8,074 nt of DNA, from the NCBI GenBank assembly GCA_030831885.1, contig JAURKF010000028.1:1-8074 (forward strand), in the 5' to 3' direction. Source of the DNA: Flavobacteriales bacterium (lineage in GTDB: Bacteria > Bacteroidota > Bacteroidia > Flavobacteriales > UA16). The translations under genes and the position numbers were made by a program. The notes beneath the pieces are model-generated. The model searched no databases and was not told the DNA's origin. It saw only the letters and a list, made by a program, of their open reading frames with translations. Of the stretch, positions 1 through 6,831 are shown piece by piece (position 1 is the stretch's first letter; every line of letters begins with the position of its first letter).

Positions 1-926
1 CCCATAAATACCTGAGCGGGATAGGTATTATACCATAGAAACCCAATGCATGCTCCTACGAATGCGCTGATGAAGATTACCAGCTCACCTGCATTGGGTA
101 TGTACATGATGTTGAGGTAATCGGCGAAGATGTAGTTCCCCGAGAGATAGGCCAGCAGCGCAAGCGTTACGCCGATGATTGCGCTTGTTCCTGCTGCAAG
201 TCCGTCGATGCCATCGGTGATGTTGGCTCCATTGCTTACTGCGGTGACTATTACAACTACGATAATTGCGAATAGTATAAATAGCGTTATAGGTGTTTCC
301 CAGCTATCGGGTATGAGCCATGCATAATCGAACTCATTGTCCTTGACAAAAGGAATGGTAGTTTTCAGCGATTTTTCCGATTCCCAAAGTGAATCATCAG
401 AAGATGCGGTAAGCGTAGAACTCCCCATAGGGGTGTCGCTTGTTTTCGTTTTTAGATAGACATTATCGTTGAAGTAAAGCATACTTGCTACGATGAGTCC
501 TACACCAATTTGACCAATGATTTTGCTTGTTCCCGCAAGACCCTGTTTGTCTTTTTTGAATACCTTGATATAATCGTCCATGAAACCAACAGCACCTAGC
601 CACACAGTGCTTATAAGCATTGTGATGATATATACGTTGGTTAGGCGGGCAAATAGCAGAGTGGGTATTAGAATAGCTGCGAGAATGATGAGTCCTCCCA
701 TTGTGGGTGTTCCCGATTTTTCTATTTGTCCTTGCAGGCCAAGATCCCGCACTGTTTCGCCAACCTGCTTGCGTTTAAGTATCGCGATAAGGCGCTTTCC
801 AAATACCATAGAAATGGTAAGCGAAAGGATGATGCTCAATGCCGCACGAAACGAGATGTATTGAAACAGTCCGGCTCCCGGAAAGTCGAATTGTTGTTCG
901 AGGTATTGAAATAGATAATACAGCAT
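1..926 (-). CDS. mraY: Phospho-N-acetylmuramoyl-pentapeptide-transferase MraY (partial, C-terminus beyond left edge)
   Basis: Integral inner-membrane enzyme that transfers phospho-MurNAc-pentapeptide from the UDP precursor to undecaprenyl phosphate, giving lipid I. I translated the minus strand from the ATG at 926-924 and the frame stays open to the window edge (308 full codons). Visible family motifs are PTMGGL near residue 72, the Asp pair D117-D118 in FMDDYIK, the uridine-binding motif [15 protein letters not shown] (232-246), and the [15 protein letters not shown] block that ends at the edge. In the family the next residue is the third catalytic Asp, so it is just outside the window. Several hydrophobic membrane segments separate these blocks. 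The start overlaps the murE stop by one base (TAATG). A polar Ser/Thr/Asp-rich stretch at about 159-188 enlarges the periplasmic loop before the fifth membrane segment. The missing end is a window effect, not a truncation. Identification is very secure. Confidence 0.97.
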   Translation of the reverse strand, partial: MLYYLFQYLEQQFDFPGAGLFQYISFRAALSIILSLTISMVFGKRLIAILKRKQVGETVRDLGLQGQIEKSGTPTMGGLIILAAILIPTLLFARLTNVYIITMLISTVWLGAVGFMDDYIKVFKKDKQGLAGTSKIIGQIGVGLIVASMLYFNDNVYLKTKTSDTPMGSSTLTASSDDSLWESEKSLKTTIPFVKDNEFDYAWLIPDSWETPITLFILFAIIVVVIVTAVSNGANITDGIDGLAAGTSAIIGVTLALLAYLSGNYIFADYLNIMYIPNAGELVIFISAFVGACIGFLWYNTYPAQVFM

Positions 927-928
927 TA
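926..928 (-). other. TAATG stop/start overlap, murE to mraY
   Basis: The last base of the murE TAA (928-926) is the first base of the mraY ATG (926-924). This one-base overlap supports coupled translation and the chosen mraY start, which gives the expected hydrophobic N-terminus MLYYLFQYL. Confidence 0.85.
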
Positions 929-2389
929 TTTCTCGAGCATTGTTAATGTTTCACTAACGATTTCAAAATCATCGAATGGGTGTTTTACACCCGCTATTTC
1001 CTGATAGCGTTCATGTCCTTTGCCGGCAATCAAAACGATATCCCCTGAGTTGGCAAGTGTGCATGCGAGCTTGATAGCCTCACGACGATCGGTTACACAT
1101 AGTGCTTTTTTCAGCATGGCTGAGTCGAGCCCCTGCTTCATCTCCTGGATGATGCTGTCGGGATGTTCACTGCGGGGATTATCGCTGGTAATAATCACTC
1201 GATTGCTCCATTCGGCTGCTATGCGCGCCATTTCGGGGCGTTTTGTTTTATCGCGATCGCCTCCGCAACCAACGATGCTTATTACTTGTTCGTTGCCCGT
1301 GCGTATGTCTGCAATGGTCTTTAGAACATTCTTTAATGCATCGGGTGTGTGAGCATAATCGACTACGGCAGTTACTCCATTGGGTGTTTTGATGTATTGG
1401 AAACGGCCATCAGGCGCCTGCAAACCGGAGATAGCTGTAAGTACTTCCATTTTATCGAGGCCCAGTTCCATTGCAGCGGCATATACAGCCAGAATGTTGT
1501 ATGCATTGAAACCGCCGATGAGCTGTGTGTATAAATCTTGATTGTCGATGAACAGATGCAGGCCCGTAAAGCCGTTTTCGAGCACCTTCGCGCGATAGTC
1601 GGCCATGCTGTGCAGAGCCATTGTTTTTATTTTGCCCTTGCAGTTCTGCACCATTATCTCGCCGTGGCGATCGTCCATGTTGGTAATTGCGAATGCCGAT
1701 GATGGAAGCAAATCAAAAAGAATTTTCTTGGCCTTGATATACTCGTTGAATGTTTTGTGATAATCGAGGTGATCGTGTGTAATGTTGGTAAAGAGTGCGC
1801 CACGCAATTGAACACCTGTCAATCGATGTTGATGCAACGCATGCGAAGAAGCCTCCATGAAGCAATAGGTGCAGCCGGCGGCAACCATTTCGCTTAATAG
1901 TGCATTCAGAGCAATTGCATTGGGCGTGGTATGTGTTGCCGGAACATCGTTGTCGTTGATTTTGTTTACAACGGTAGAGAGCAAGCCAGTCTTGAAACCC
2001 ATCTTGCGCGCAAGGCGATACATGAGAGTAGCAGTTGTGGTTTTGCCATTCGTGCCTGTTACGGCAACTACTTGAATTTTTTCGCTTGGATTGTCAAAGA
2101 AGTTGGATGAAATATATCCTAATGCTTCAGCAGAATTTTGTACTTGAACAAAGGTGATGTTGCCGGTAGGGTAGTCAGGTATGCTTTCGCAAACGATAGC
2201 TACCGCTCCCGAAGCAATAGCCTTATCCATGTAGTCGTGACCATCTACGTTCGTTCCGGTTACGGCCACGAATAGGCTGAAAGGCTTCACATCGCGCGAG
2301 TCCATCGTGATGTGTTCGATGGCGACATGAGTCGAACCGAACACTTGTTGAATGCGTGATTTGAAGAGTATGTCTTTAAGTAACTTCAC
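926..2389 (-). CDS. murE: UDP-N-acetylmuramoyl-L-alanyl-D-glutamate--2,6-diaminopimelate ligase MurE
   Basis: Cytoplasmic ATP-dependent ligase that adds meso-diaminopimelate to UDP-MurNAc-L-Ala-D-Glu. From the GTG at 2389 the protein has 487 residues, normal for MurE. An N-terminal UDP-binding domain (about 1-105, with MDSRDV at 29-34) precedes the ATP-binding P-loop TGTNGKTTT (111-119). A central domain follows with ASSHAL (180-185), the THDHLDYH block (204-211) and the Lys expected to be carbamylated (K221 in AKK). The C-terminal domain has DNPR (403-406), the signature of meso-DAP rather than L-Lys enzymes, and GKGHE (456-460). An in-frame ATG at 2614 would add 75 residues unlike MurE and lying wholly within ftsI; the GTG overlaps the ftsI stop as GTGA, so it is the better start. 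Downstream it overlaps mraY by one base. The family is certain and the GTG start is probable. Confidence 0.97.
   Translation of the reverse strand: MKLLKDILFKSRIQQVFGSTHVAIEHITMDSRDVKPFSLFVAVTGTNVDGHDYMDKAIASGAVAIVCESIPDYPTGNITFVQVQNSAEALGYISSNFFDNPSEKIQVVAVTGTNGKTTTATLMYRLARKMGFKTGLLSTVVNKINDNDVPATHTTPNAIALNALLSEMVAAGCTYCFMEASSHALHQHRLTGVQLRGALFTNITHDHLDYHKTFNEYIKAKKILFDLLPSSAFAITNMDDRHGEIMVQNCKGKIKTMALHSMADYRAKVLENGFTGLHLFIDNQDLYTQLIGGFNAYNILAVYAAAMELGLDKMEVLTAISGLQAPDGRFQYIKTPNGVTAVVDYAHTPDALKNVLKTIADIRTGNEQVISIVGCGGDRDKTKRPEMARIAAEWSNRVIITSDNPRSEHPDSIIQEMKQGLDSAMLKKALCVTDRREAIKLACTLANSGDIVLIAGKGHERYQEIAGVKHPFDDFEIVSETLTMLEK
2386..2389 (-). other. GTGA stop/start overlap, ftsI to murE
   Basis: The ftsI TGA (2388-2386) overlaps the proposed murE GTG (2389-2387). 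The GTG fixes a MurE of normal length beginning MKLLKDIL. It uses a less common start codon at the point where the operon moves from septal synthesis to precursor synthesis. Confidence 0.8.
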
Positions 2390-4596
2390 AAAAGTTCTAT
2401 GGAGATGTTGGGGTTGATTTGAATATGGCTTCCCGGTGGAATGCTCTGTTTTCGCACGGTTCCGAATCCTGTTACGTTCACTTTCATGCCTTGGCTTTCG
2501 AGCAGATAGAGCGCATCCTGAAGTCCCATGCCCAGAACATTGGGCACTAGTCCGACTTCGATGATCCTTGGACTTACCTGCAATGAGTCGTTGCGCAACG
2601 CGGTGGTGTACCATTGTCCTTCACCATCCGTATAGGTGGGTATATTAAGTTTTGAGAATACGGTATTCAATTCTTTGGCAGAGCCGCTTTTTACGCGGGG
2701 CATATGATGTTGCACTATGAGTGTGCTGTCGATTTGATTTGGGTTGTGGAATTCCAGTTCGGTGCTGTAGATTTTGTCGGCCAGCTCTAAAAAAACGGGA
2801 GCGCCAATCTGACTTCCGTAGTAAAGACCTCTTGGGTCGTTAACAACAACAATGCATGTATAGCGAGGATTGTCGGCGGGGAAATAACCTACGAACGAAG
2901 CTCGGTAGTGATGTTCTTGGTATCCGCCATCTTCGTGAAGCCACGCTGTTCCTGTTTTACCTGCCACACTGTAGGGGCATTCCAAAAATTGGCTTGCCGC
3001 AGTTCCGCCTTTCACGGTAACGCCTTCCATCATTTTGCGACACTGAGCCAGTGTTTCGTCCTTGCAGATTTTTTGTCGCAGTACAATAGGTTGTGCTTTT
3101 TCTATTACTTGTCCATTGCGGCGAATTTCTTGCACAAATTGAGGACGAACCATTACACCATTGTTCGCCACAGCGTTGTAGAATGTGAGTGTTTGAAGAG
3201 GTGTGCAGGTAGTTTCGTATCCAATTGCCATTTGCGTAAGACTGAGGCCGCTCCAGCCTTTGTCTTTGGTGGTTTTATACATGCGGGGTGATGCTTCTCC
3301 GGAGAGCGTGATGCCCAATGGCTCAGCCAATCCGAAGGAATGAAGTTTGTCCAGGAACTTTTGAGGGTCGTCGCCAAATGATTTTTTGACAAGCAATGCA
3401 GTACCAACGTTTGACGATTTTTCGAAGACCTGCTCTGCAGTGATGGTTCCGTTTCCTCCTTTATCCCAGTTGGAATCTTTCATGGTGCGGCCATGGAATG
3501 TGACCTGACCATTTCCGGTTTCCACTTTGTCGTCGAGCTTCACCAGTCCTTCATCCATACATGCCATCAGTGAGGCAAGCTTCATAGTGGAGCCCGGCTC
3601 TATACTATGGCTGATTGCATAGTTGAGTCGTTCACTGAATTCACCCTCTCGGTTATGTTGTGAAAGGTTAGCAATAGCTCGTATGAATCCTGTTTGCACC
3701 TCCATGACAATGGCACATCCCCATTCTGCTTGAGATTCTATGAGCTTTTTTTTCAGTGCTGTGTGGGCAACGTCTTGCAGATGCACATCAATGGTAGTTA
3801 TGATGTCGGCACCGGGCTCTGGTTCCTCCACAAACTCATTGTTCATCGGTTTCCAGATTCCTCCTGCGATTTTCTCCATCATCTGCGCTCCTTTTTTGCC
3901 GCGCAGCAATTCGTCGTAATCCCGTTCAATGCCGACTTTATTCTCGGCGCGTTCCATACCGATGGTGCGCGATGCGAGCACACCAAAGGGTTGATCACGG
4001 ATGAACTTTTCTTCGAATACAAATCCGCCCCGAATGGTGCCTTTGCGAATGAATGGGAATTTCTTTACAAGCTGAAGTTGATTATAGTCCACATGGTCGA
4101 TGATTTCCATGTAACGATTTCCTTCCTTCTTCGCTTTTTTGAACTTAGCTTTATACTCCTCGGCTGTGCGATCACCAAACAAACTTGAGAAGCTCATGCA
4201 CAATGAATCGAGTTTCAGTTTGTACTCTTCCTCATCGTATGGTGCTTTCGAGTCCCAGCGAATTTCATACTCAGGAATACTTGTAGCCATGAGGCTTCCG
4301 TCACTTGAATAAATCTGTCCGCGCACTGGTTGAATCTCTCGTACTTTATAGGTGAATCCTTCGGCGAGCTGTTGTGCTTTTTCGTCGGGGAAAAGTTGTA
4401 TAACGAATACTTTGACTACAATAGCAATTGCCAGTATGCACAAGCCGGCAAACACCATCCATGCTTTATTATGAATGATTGAGCTATGTTGTTTTTTCCC
4501 TTTTTCCTCATGCCCGGGGGCAGACCTTTCGGGGGTCTGCACCGGAACATGCGGTTGGTTGATAGGAGTGTTTCTTGTGTTTTCCGAAGGATTCAT
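2386..4596 (-). CDS. ftsI: Septal peptidoglycan transpeptidase FtsI (class B PBP) with C-terminal PASTA domain
   Basis: Bitopic class B penicillin-binding protein (736 residues) that cross-links septal peptidoglycan in the periplasm, in known systems together with FtsW and FtsL. The order of parts is: a Pro- and charge-rich cytoplasmic tail (1-43), one membrane segment (about 45-68), a PBP dimerisation/pedestal domain opening with the conserved RGQIYSSDG (92-100), the transpeptidase domain (about 265-615) and a C-terminal PASTA-like domain (about 681-736, from LVPNVLGMGLQDALYLL). The active-site motifs are complete: SxxK as STMK (catalytic S336, K339), SxN as SSN (394-396) and KTG (547-549). 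The start overlaps the ftsL-like stop as ATGA and the end overlaps the murE start as GTGA, suggesting coupled translation. A single PASTA domain separates it from enterobacterial FtsI and recalls SpoVD/PBP2x. Products of this type are sometimes labelled spoVD-like, but the dcw position favours the vegetative septal enzyme. Confidence 0.96.
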   Translation of the reverse strand: MNPSENTRNTPINQPHVPVQTPERSAPGHEEKGKKQHSSIIHNKAWMVFAGLCILAIAIVVKVFVIQLFPDEKAQQLAEGFTYKVREIQPVRGQIYSSDGSLMATSIPEYEIRWDSKAPYDEEEYKLKLDSLCMSFSSLFGDRTAEEYKAKFKKAKKEGNRYMEIIDHVDYNQLQLVKKFPFIRKGTIRGGFVFEEKFIRDQPFGVLASRTIGMERAENKVGIERDYDELLRGKKGAQMMEKIAGGIWKPMNNEFVEEPEPGADIITTIDVHLQDVAHTALKKKLIESQAEWGCAIVMEVQTGFIRAIANLSQHNREGEFSERLNYAISHSIEPGSTMKLASLMACMDEGLVKLDDKVETGNGQVTFHGRTMKDSNWDKGGNGTITAEQVFEKSSNVGTALLVKKSFGDDPQKFLDKLHSFGLAEPLGITLSGEASPRMYKTTKDKGWSGLSLTQMAIGYETTCTPLQTLTFYNAVANNGVMVRPQFVQEIRRNGQVIEKAQPIVLRQKICKDETLAQCRKMMEGVTVKGGTAASQFLECPYSVAGKTGTAWLHEDGGYQEHHYRASFVGYFPADNPRYTCIVVVNDPRGLYYGSQIGAPVFLELADKIYSTELEFHNPNQIDSTLIVQHHMPRVKSGSAKELNTVFSKLNIPTYTDGEGQWYTTALRNDSLQVSPRIIEVGLVPNVLGMGLQDALYLLESQGMKVNVTGFGTVRKQSIPPGSHIQINPNISIELL
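4593..4596 (-). other. ATGA stop/start overlap, ftsL to ftsI
   Basis: The ftsI ATG (4596-4594) and the ftsL TGA (4595-4593) share two bases in the order ATGA. There is no strong ribosome binding site before ftsI, so re-initiation by terminating ribosomes is a plausible way to match the amounts of the two divisome partners. Confidence 0.85.
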
Positions 4597-5030
4597 TCGT
4601 TTGAATTTTTATCGTCGAAAAAGCCATTTTCCACGTCAATTACCCTCGGAGGAGTGCGCAGTTCTTTCAATCCCATTTGTTCGATTGCTTGTGCAACATT
4701 GCTTTGTTGCTTGCTCTTCTCGAGGTCGCTCATGGTGGTGTTGTATTGCGATCTCAATTCATTCAGTTCGTTTTGAAGTTTGATTTTTTCACGAGCTGTG
4801 TTTTCGAAATGGTAAACAAGAGCTATGTTCGAAATGAAAAGAAAAACCAGGAAGAGAACAAATGGAAGGTGTTTGATAAGTCCATCGCGAACCAGGAAAT
4901 CACCGCTGAGAACTTTTTGGATGATGTTTCCTCGGCCCGCCTTTTTCTTAGGCGGATTTTGTGGTGCTTGCTCCGCTGTTTTTTCATGAGCGGAAGCTGC
5001 AGTCGAGTTGACTTCGTTGGTCGGTTTCAT
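4593..5030 (-). CDS. ftsL: FtsL-like bitopic cell division protein
   Basis: Small divisome protein of 145 residues. It has a hydrophilic, Ala/Pro/Lys-rich cytoplasmic tail (1-54, with PPKKK at 26-30), one strong membrane segment (about 55-74), then a periplasmic heptad-like stretch (about 76-113) likely to form a coiled coil. A short tail follows with a GLKELRTPPRVI segment (120-131) that resembles the end of Bacteroidota FtsL-like proteins. In well-studied bacteria FtsL forms a complex with FtsB and FtsQ and activates FtsW-FtsI. Sequence similarity to E. coli FtsL is too low to rely on, so the call rests on size, topology, coiled coil and position between rsmH and ftsI. The stop overlaps the ftsI start by four bases (ATGA); 45 bp separate it from rsmH. 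The ATG at 5030 follows an AT-rich leader with no Shine-Dalgarno sequence, common in this phylum. Confidence 0.88.
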   Translation of the reverse strand: MKPTNEVNSTAASAHEKTAEQAPQNPPKKKAGRGNIIQKVLSGDFLVRDGLIKHLPFVLFLVFLFISNIALVYHFENTAREKIKLQNELNELRSQYNTTMSDLEKSKQQSNVAQAIEQMGLKELRTPPRVIDVENGFFDDKNSNE

Positions 5031-5037
5031 TAATTCA

Positions 5038-5067
5038 GGTTAACCAAGTAATAGCTCTGGGGCTATT
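5038..5067. repeat. Small inverted repeats in the rsmH-ftsL gap
   Basis: The 45-bp gap contains the perfect 8-bp palindrome GGTTAACC (5038-5045), just upstream of the ftsL start, and a six-base inverted repeat AATAGC (5050-5055) / GCTATT (5062-5067) with a six-base loop. In the operon RNA the second would form a weak stem without a following U run. It is not a convincing terminator; it could be an RNA processing or decay signal or chance. Confidence 0.35.
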
Positions 5068-5075
5068 GATTTAGT

Positions 5076-5987
5076 TTATTTGTCTTTAGTCGCCACGCGC
5101 ATTTTGGCGCTGCGTGCGCGGGTATTGCTTTCAATCTCTTCTGCGCTTGGCAGAATGGGCTTGGAGGTAAGGGGTTTCAGCGGTCGTTGTAGATTGCCGA
5201 AGAAGTCTTTCTCGGGTATGCCTTCGAAGTTTCCGGTTTTCATGAAGTCCTTCACAAGGCGGTCTTCGAGTGAGTGATAGCTTATTACTACCAATCGACC
5301 TTGAGGAGCGAGGACCTCTGCACTTTGTTGCAGAAATTCCTTCAGTACATCGAGCTCTCGATTCACCTCAATGCGCAACGCCTGAAAGAGCTGTGCGAGC
5401 ACCTTGTGTTCTTTCATGCGCGGCAGGTGTCGTTGCACGGCATTTTTGAGGTCTTCGCTCGTGAAGAGTGGTCTTGCAGCAACGATGCTTCGTGCCATGG
5501 GCCGGGCATTATCGAGTTCGCCATAGCTTCTGAGTACACGTGTGAGCGCTGCTTCGTCGTAGGAGTTCACTACATCTGCGGCAGTGAGTTTGCTTTTCAT
5601 GTCCATGCGCATGTCGAGTGCCGCATCAAACCGTATAGAGAAGCCACGCTCTTCGCTGTCGAACTGATGGCTGCTAACACCCAAGTCGGCAAGTATTCCA
5701 TCTACCTGACGAATGCCCATAAGTCGCAACCAGTTTTTCATATACTGAAAATTTTGGTCAACGAGCTCAAAGCGCGGATCGTCGATGGCATTTGCTTTTG
5801 CTTCCGGATCCTGGTCGAAGGCAATCAGTCGTCCCTTATCCAAGTATTTCAAAATTTCTCTCGAATGACCTCCACCGCCGAAGGTTACATCCACATACAC
5901 CCCATTGGGTTGAATGTTTAGACTGTCGATAGAAGCTTGCAGGAGCACCGGTCGGTGGTATCCGTCTTCTTTTTTGTGGTTCGACAT
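5076..5987 (-). CDS. rsmH: 16S rRNA (cytosine(1402)-N(4))-methyltransferase RsmH
   Basis: SAM-dependent methyltransferase (formerly MraW) that N4-methylates C1402 in the decoding centre of 16S rRNA. At 303 residues it has the usual length. Visible motifs are the opening HRPVLLQ (11-17), SAM-binding motif I VDVTFGGGGHS (32-42), the acidic FDQD (57-60), DLGVSSHQFD (101-110), the family-specific FSIRFDAALDMRMD (116-129), FQALRIEVNREL (201-212), SYHSLEDR (236-243) and the end motif NTRARSAKMRV (288-298). A helical insert domain lies at roughly 130-200. All parts are present and nothing looks degraded. It is the second gene of the cluster, 40 bp after mraZ and 45 bp before ftsL, in its standard place. 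An AGGA lies a few bases before the ATG, too close to be a typical ribosome binding site. Confidence 0.98.
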   Translation of the reverse strand: MSNHKKEDGYHRPVLLQASIDSLNIQPNGVYVDVTFGGGGHSREILKYLDKGRLIAFDQDPEAKANAIDDPRFELVDQNFQYMKNWLRLMGIRQVDGILADLGVSSHQFDSEERGFSIRFDAALDMRMDMKSKLTAADVVNSYDEAALTRVLRSYGELDNARPMARSIVAARPLFTSEDLKNAVQRHLPRMKEHKVLAQLFQALRIEVNRELDVLKEFLQQSAEVLAPQGRLVVISYHSLEDRLVKDFMKTGNFEGIPEKDFFGNLQRPLKPLTSKPILPSAEEIESNTRARSAKMRVATKDK

Positions 5988-6027
5988 ATCCTATTGTTCA
6001 CGAAAACTCATTTCAGAGTATGCGTGC

Positions 6028-6501
6028 TTAATTGTCTTTTCTCAAATCGTTTTGCACCTCTTCGGCTAGTTGCATAAAGTCGAAGTCGGGCATGCTAAAC
6101 TTCTTGTCGCGCGTCTCCTTATTCCACAATTCCATCTTCTGTCCCAATCCGCACAACACGAGGTCGTTGTTCTTCTTCAAATCCACTTCTGCATACTCCA
6201 GCAGGTGCGAGGGTATGTTGATGCGCCCCACCGTATCGAGTTCCAACTCGGTGGCACCGTTGAGGAAGAATCGGATGAACTCGGCGTGTTTCCGGTTGTG
6301 CGGATTCATGCGCTCGAGGTCGGCCGAAATTTTCTCCCACGTTGGCAGAGGATAGATTACCAGGCAGCGGGTGTAGATGTCACGGTTGATCACCAATCCG
6401 AGGTGGATAACTTCCTCCAGGGACTTACGCAAGCGCGCAGGAAAGAGGAATCTTCCCTTGTTGTCGAGCTTACATGGATATTCTCCCAGGAGTTTGAGCA
6501 T
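6028..6501 (-). CDS. mraZ: Division/cell wall cluster transcriptional regulator MraZ
   Basis: DNA-binding protein with two SpoVT/AbrB-type half-domains, first gene of the dcw cluster. The 157 residues carry both copies of the MraZ signature: DNKGRFLFPARLR (13-25) and LDTVGRINIPSHLL (88-101). Known MraZ proteins form ring-shaped oligomers that read an array of short direct repeats upstream of their own gene and, in E. coli, repress the cluster. The basic Arg/Lys residues around the first motif fit DNA contact. The C-terminal tail (about 128-157) is acidic and longer than in short family members. The ATG at 6501 gives the conserved N-terminus MLKLLGEYPCKLD. The 10-bp repeat array at 6540-6579 lies 38 bp upstream of the start, so autoregulation is the likely control. 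Confidence 0.97.
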   Translation of the reverse strand: MLKLLGEYPCKLDNKGRFLFPARLRKSLEEVIHLGLVINRDIYTRCLVIYPLPTWEKISADLERMNPHNRKHAEFIRFFLNGATELELDTVGRINIPSHLLEYAEVDLKKNNDLVLCGLGQKMELWNKETRDKKFSMPDFDFMQLAEEVQNDLRKDN

Positions 6502-6526
6502 CGTTCTGATGTTGCCTTAGTGGGCA

Positions 6527-6534
6527 CGAAAATA
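6527..6534 (-). promoter_or_regulatory. Possible Bacteroidota-type -7 element for the mraZ operon
   Basis: The minus-strand octamer TATTTTCG matches the Bacteroidota -7 consensus TAnnTTTG at all but one position. It lies 25 bp before the mraZ ATG and directly downstream of the candidate MraZ boxes. No exact TTG is found at the preferred -33 distance; the nearest candidates are TGG about 21 bp upstream or TTG about 24 bp upstream. A repressor on the boxes would cover the -33 region. The assignment is tentative. Confidence 0.35.
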
Positions 6535-6539
6535 ACTCC

Positions 6540-6579
6540 TTTTTACCACTTTTTACCACAAAGAGCCAAAATTGACCAA
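6540..6579 (-). promoter_or_regulatory. Candidate MraZ operator: four boxes at 10-bp spacing
   Basis: Read on the minus strand, four five-base boxes lie exactly 10 bp apart: TTGGT (6579-6575), TTGGC (6569-6565), GTGGT (6559-6555) and GTGGT (6549-6545). The last two sit in perfect 10-bp repeats, GTGGTAAAAA at 6559-6550 and 6549-6540. A fifth, weaker GGAGT (6539-6535) is in phase. E. coli MraZ is known to bind TGGGN repeats separated by 5 nt, the same 10-bp period. The position just upstream of mraZ and beside the candidate -7 element fits autorepression. Repeats and phase are seen directly; binding is inferred. Confidence 0.72.
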
Positions 6580-6621
6580 TTTGTTGAAAAATGGATGTTT
6601 TAAATCAGGATATATTGGATG

Positions 6622-6649
6622 TAAAATCAGCTTAAAAGTATTGATTTTA
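6622..6649. repeat. AT-rich perfect inverted repeat, 8-bp arms
   Basis: TAAAATCA (6622-6629) and TGATTTTA (6642-6649) are exact reverse complements around a 12-nt spacer. The plus-strand side continues into TTGG and a run of six T, giving a superficial terminator look, but no plus-strand gene ends upstream and the stem is AT-rich. An operator for a dimeric regulator, or a chance feature of AT-rich DNA, are both possible. Confidence 0.5.
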
Positions 6650-6677
6650 TTGGTTTTTTGAATTCAATTGGTAGTCG

Positions 6678-6732
6678 TGGTAGATTGTGGGAGAAAAAAG
6701 GGTAAAAAATGCGCTTTTGGGCTTAAGTGGGT
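6678..6732 (+). promoter_or_regulatory. Possible second set of MraZ-like boxes, opposite orientation
   Basis: On the plus strand TGGTA (6678-6682) and TGGGA (6688-6692) are 10 bp apart, and so are TGGGC (6718-6722) and TGGGT (6728-6732). All four starts fall in one 10-bp register. TGGGN-N5-TGGGN is the spacing reported for E. coli MraZ sites. They lie about 200-250 bp upstream of the hydrolase gene and face it. The area is rich in G and T, so chance is a real alternative. Confidence 0.3.
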
Positions 6733-6764
6733 CTTTTTTGGATGAATTCGAGTTGCATTTTGAT

Positions 6765-6778
6765 GCGATTGAAATCGC
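6765..6778. repeat. 14-bp dyad
   Basis: GCGATT (6765-6770) and AATCGC (6773-6778) are exact reverse complements with a two-base centre GA. A shorter inverted pair, GCAT (6755-6758) and ATGC (6763-6766), overlaps its left edge. The form suits a protein-binding site better than an RNA hairpin because the loop would be too short without opening inner pairs. Function unknown. Confidence 0.4.
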
Positions 6779-6801
6779 TGTGGGAAGGATTTCAGCATTC
6801 C

Positions 6802-6831
6802 ATTGTTGAAGGAAATTGTTGAAGGAGATTG
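6802..6831. repeat. 13-bp tandem direct repeat (two copies plus four bases)
   Basis: ATTGTTGAAGGAA (6802-6814) is followed at once by ATTGTTGAAGGAG (6815-6827), differing in the last base, and then by ATTG (6828-6831), the start of a third copy. It looks like a small slippage or duplication event in noncoding DNA upstream of the hydrolase gene. No function is evident. Confidence 0.75.

Noticed and set aside
1..926. mraY as a truncated pseudogene
   Set aside because: The frame is intact and all expected motifs appear up to the window edge, so the missing end is only the cut of the window.
3694..4188. 164-codon plus-strand ORF opposite ftsI
   Set aside because: Antisense to the conserved transpeptidase and pedestal regions of ftsI, with unnatural Cys/Phe/His composition.
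5274..5921. 215-codon plus-strand ORF opposite rsmH
   Set aside because: It lies entirely within a fully conserved rsmH frame on the other strand, and its His/Cys/Phe-rich product resembles no known protein family; a frame shadow.
6070..6603. 177-codon plus-strand ORF opposite mraZ
   Set aside because: Antisense to mraZ and running through the candidate operator; no family resemblance.
6642..6660. Terminator-like stem followed by T run on the plus strand
   Set aside because: No plus-strand gene ends upstream, and the stem is almost entirely A/T.
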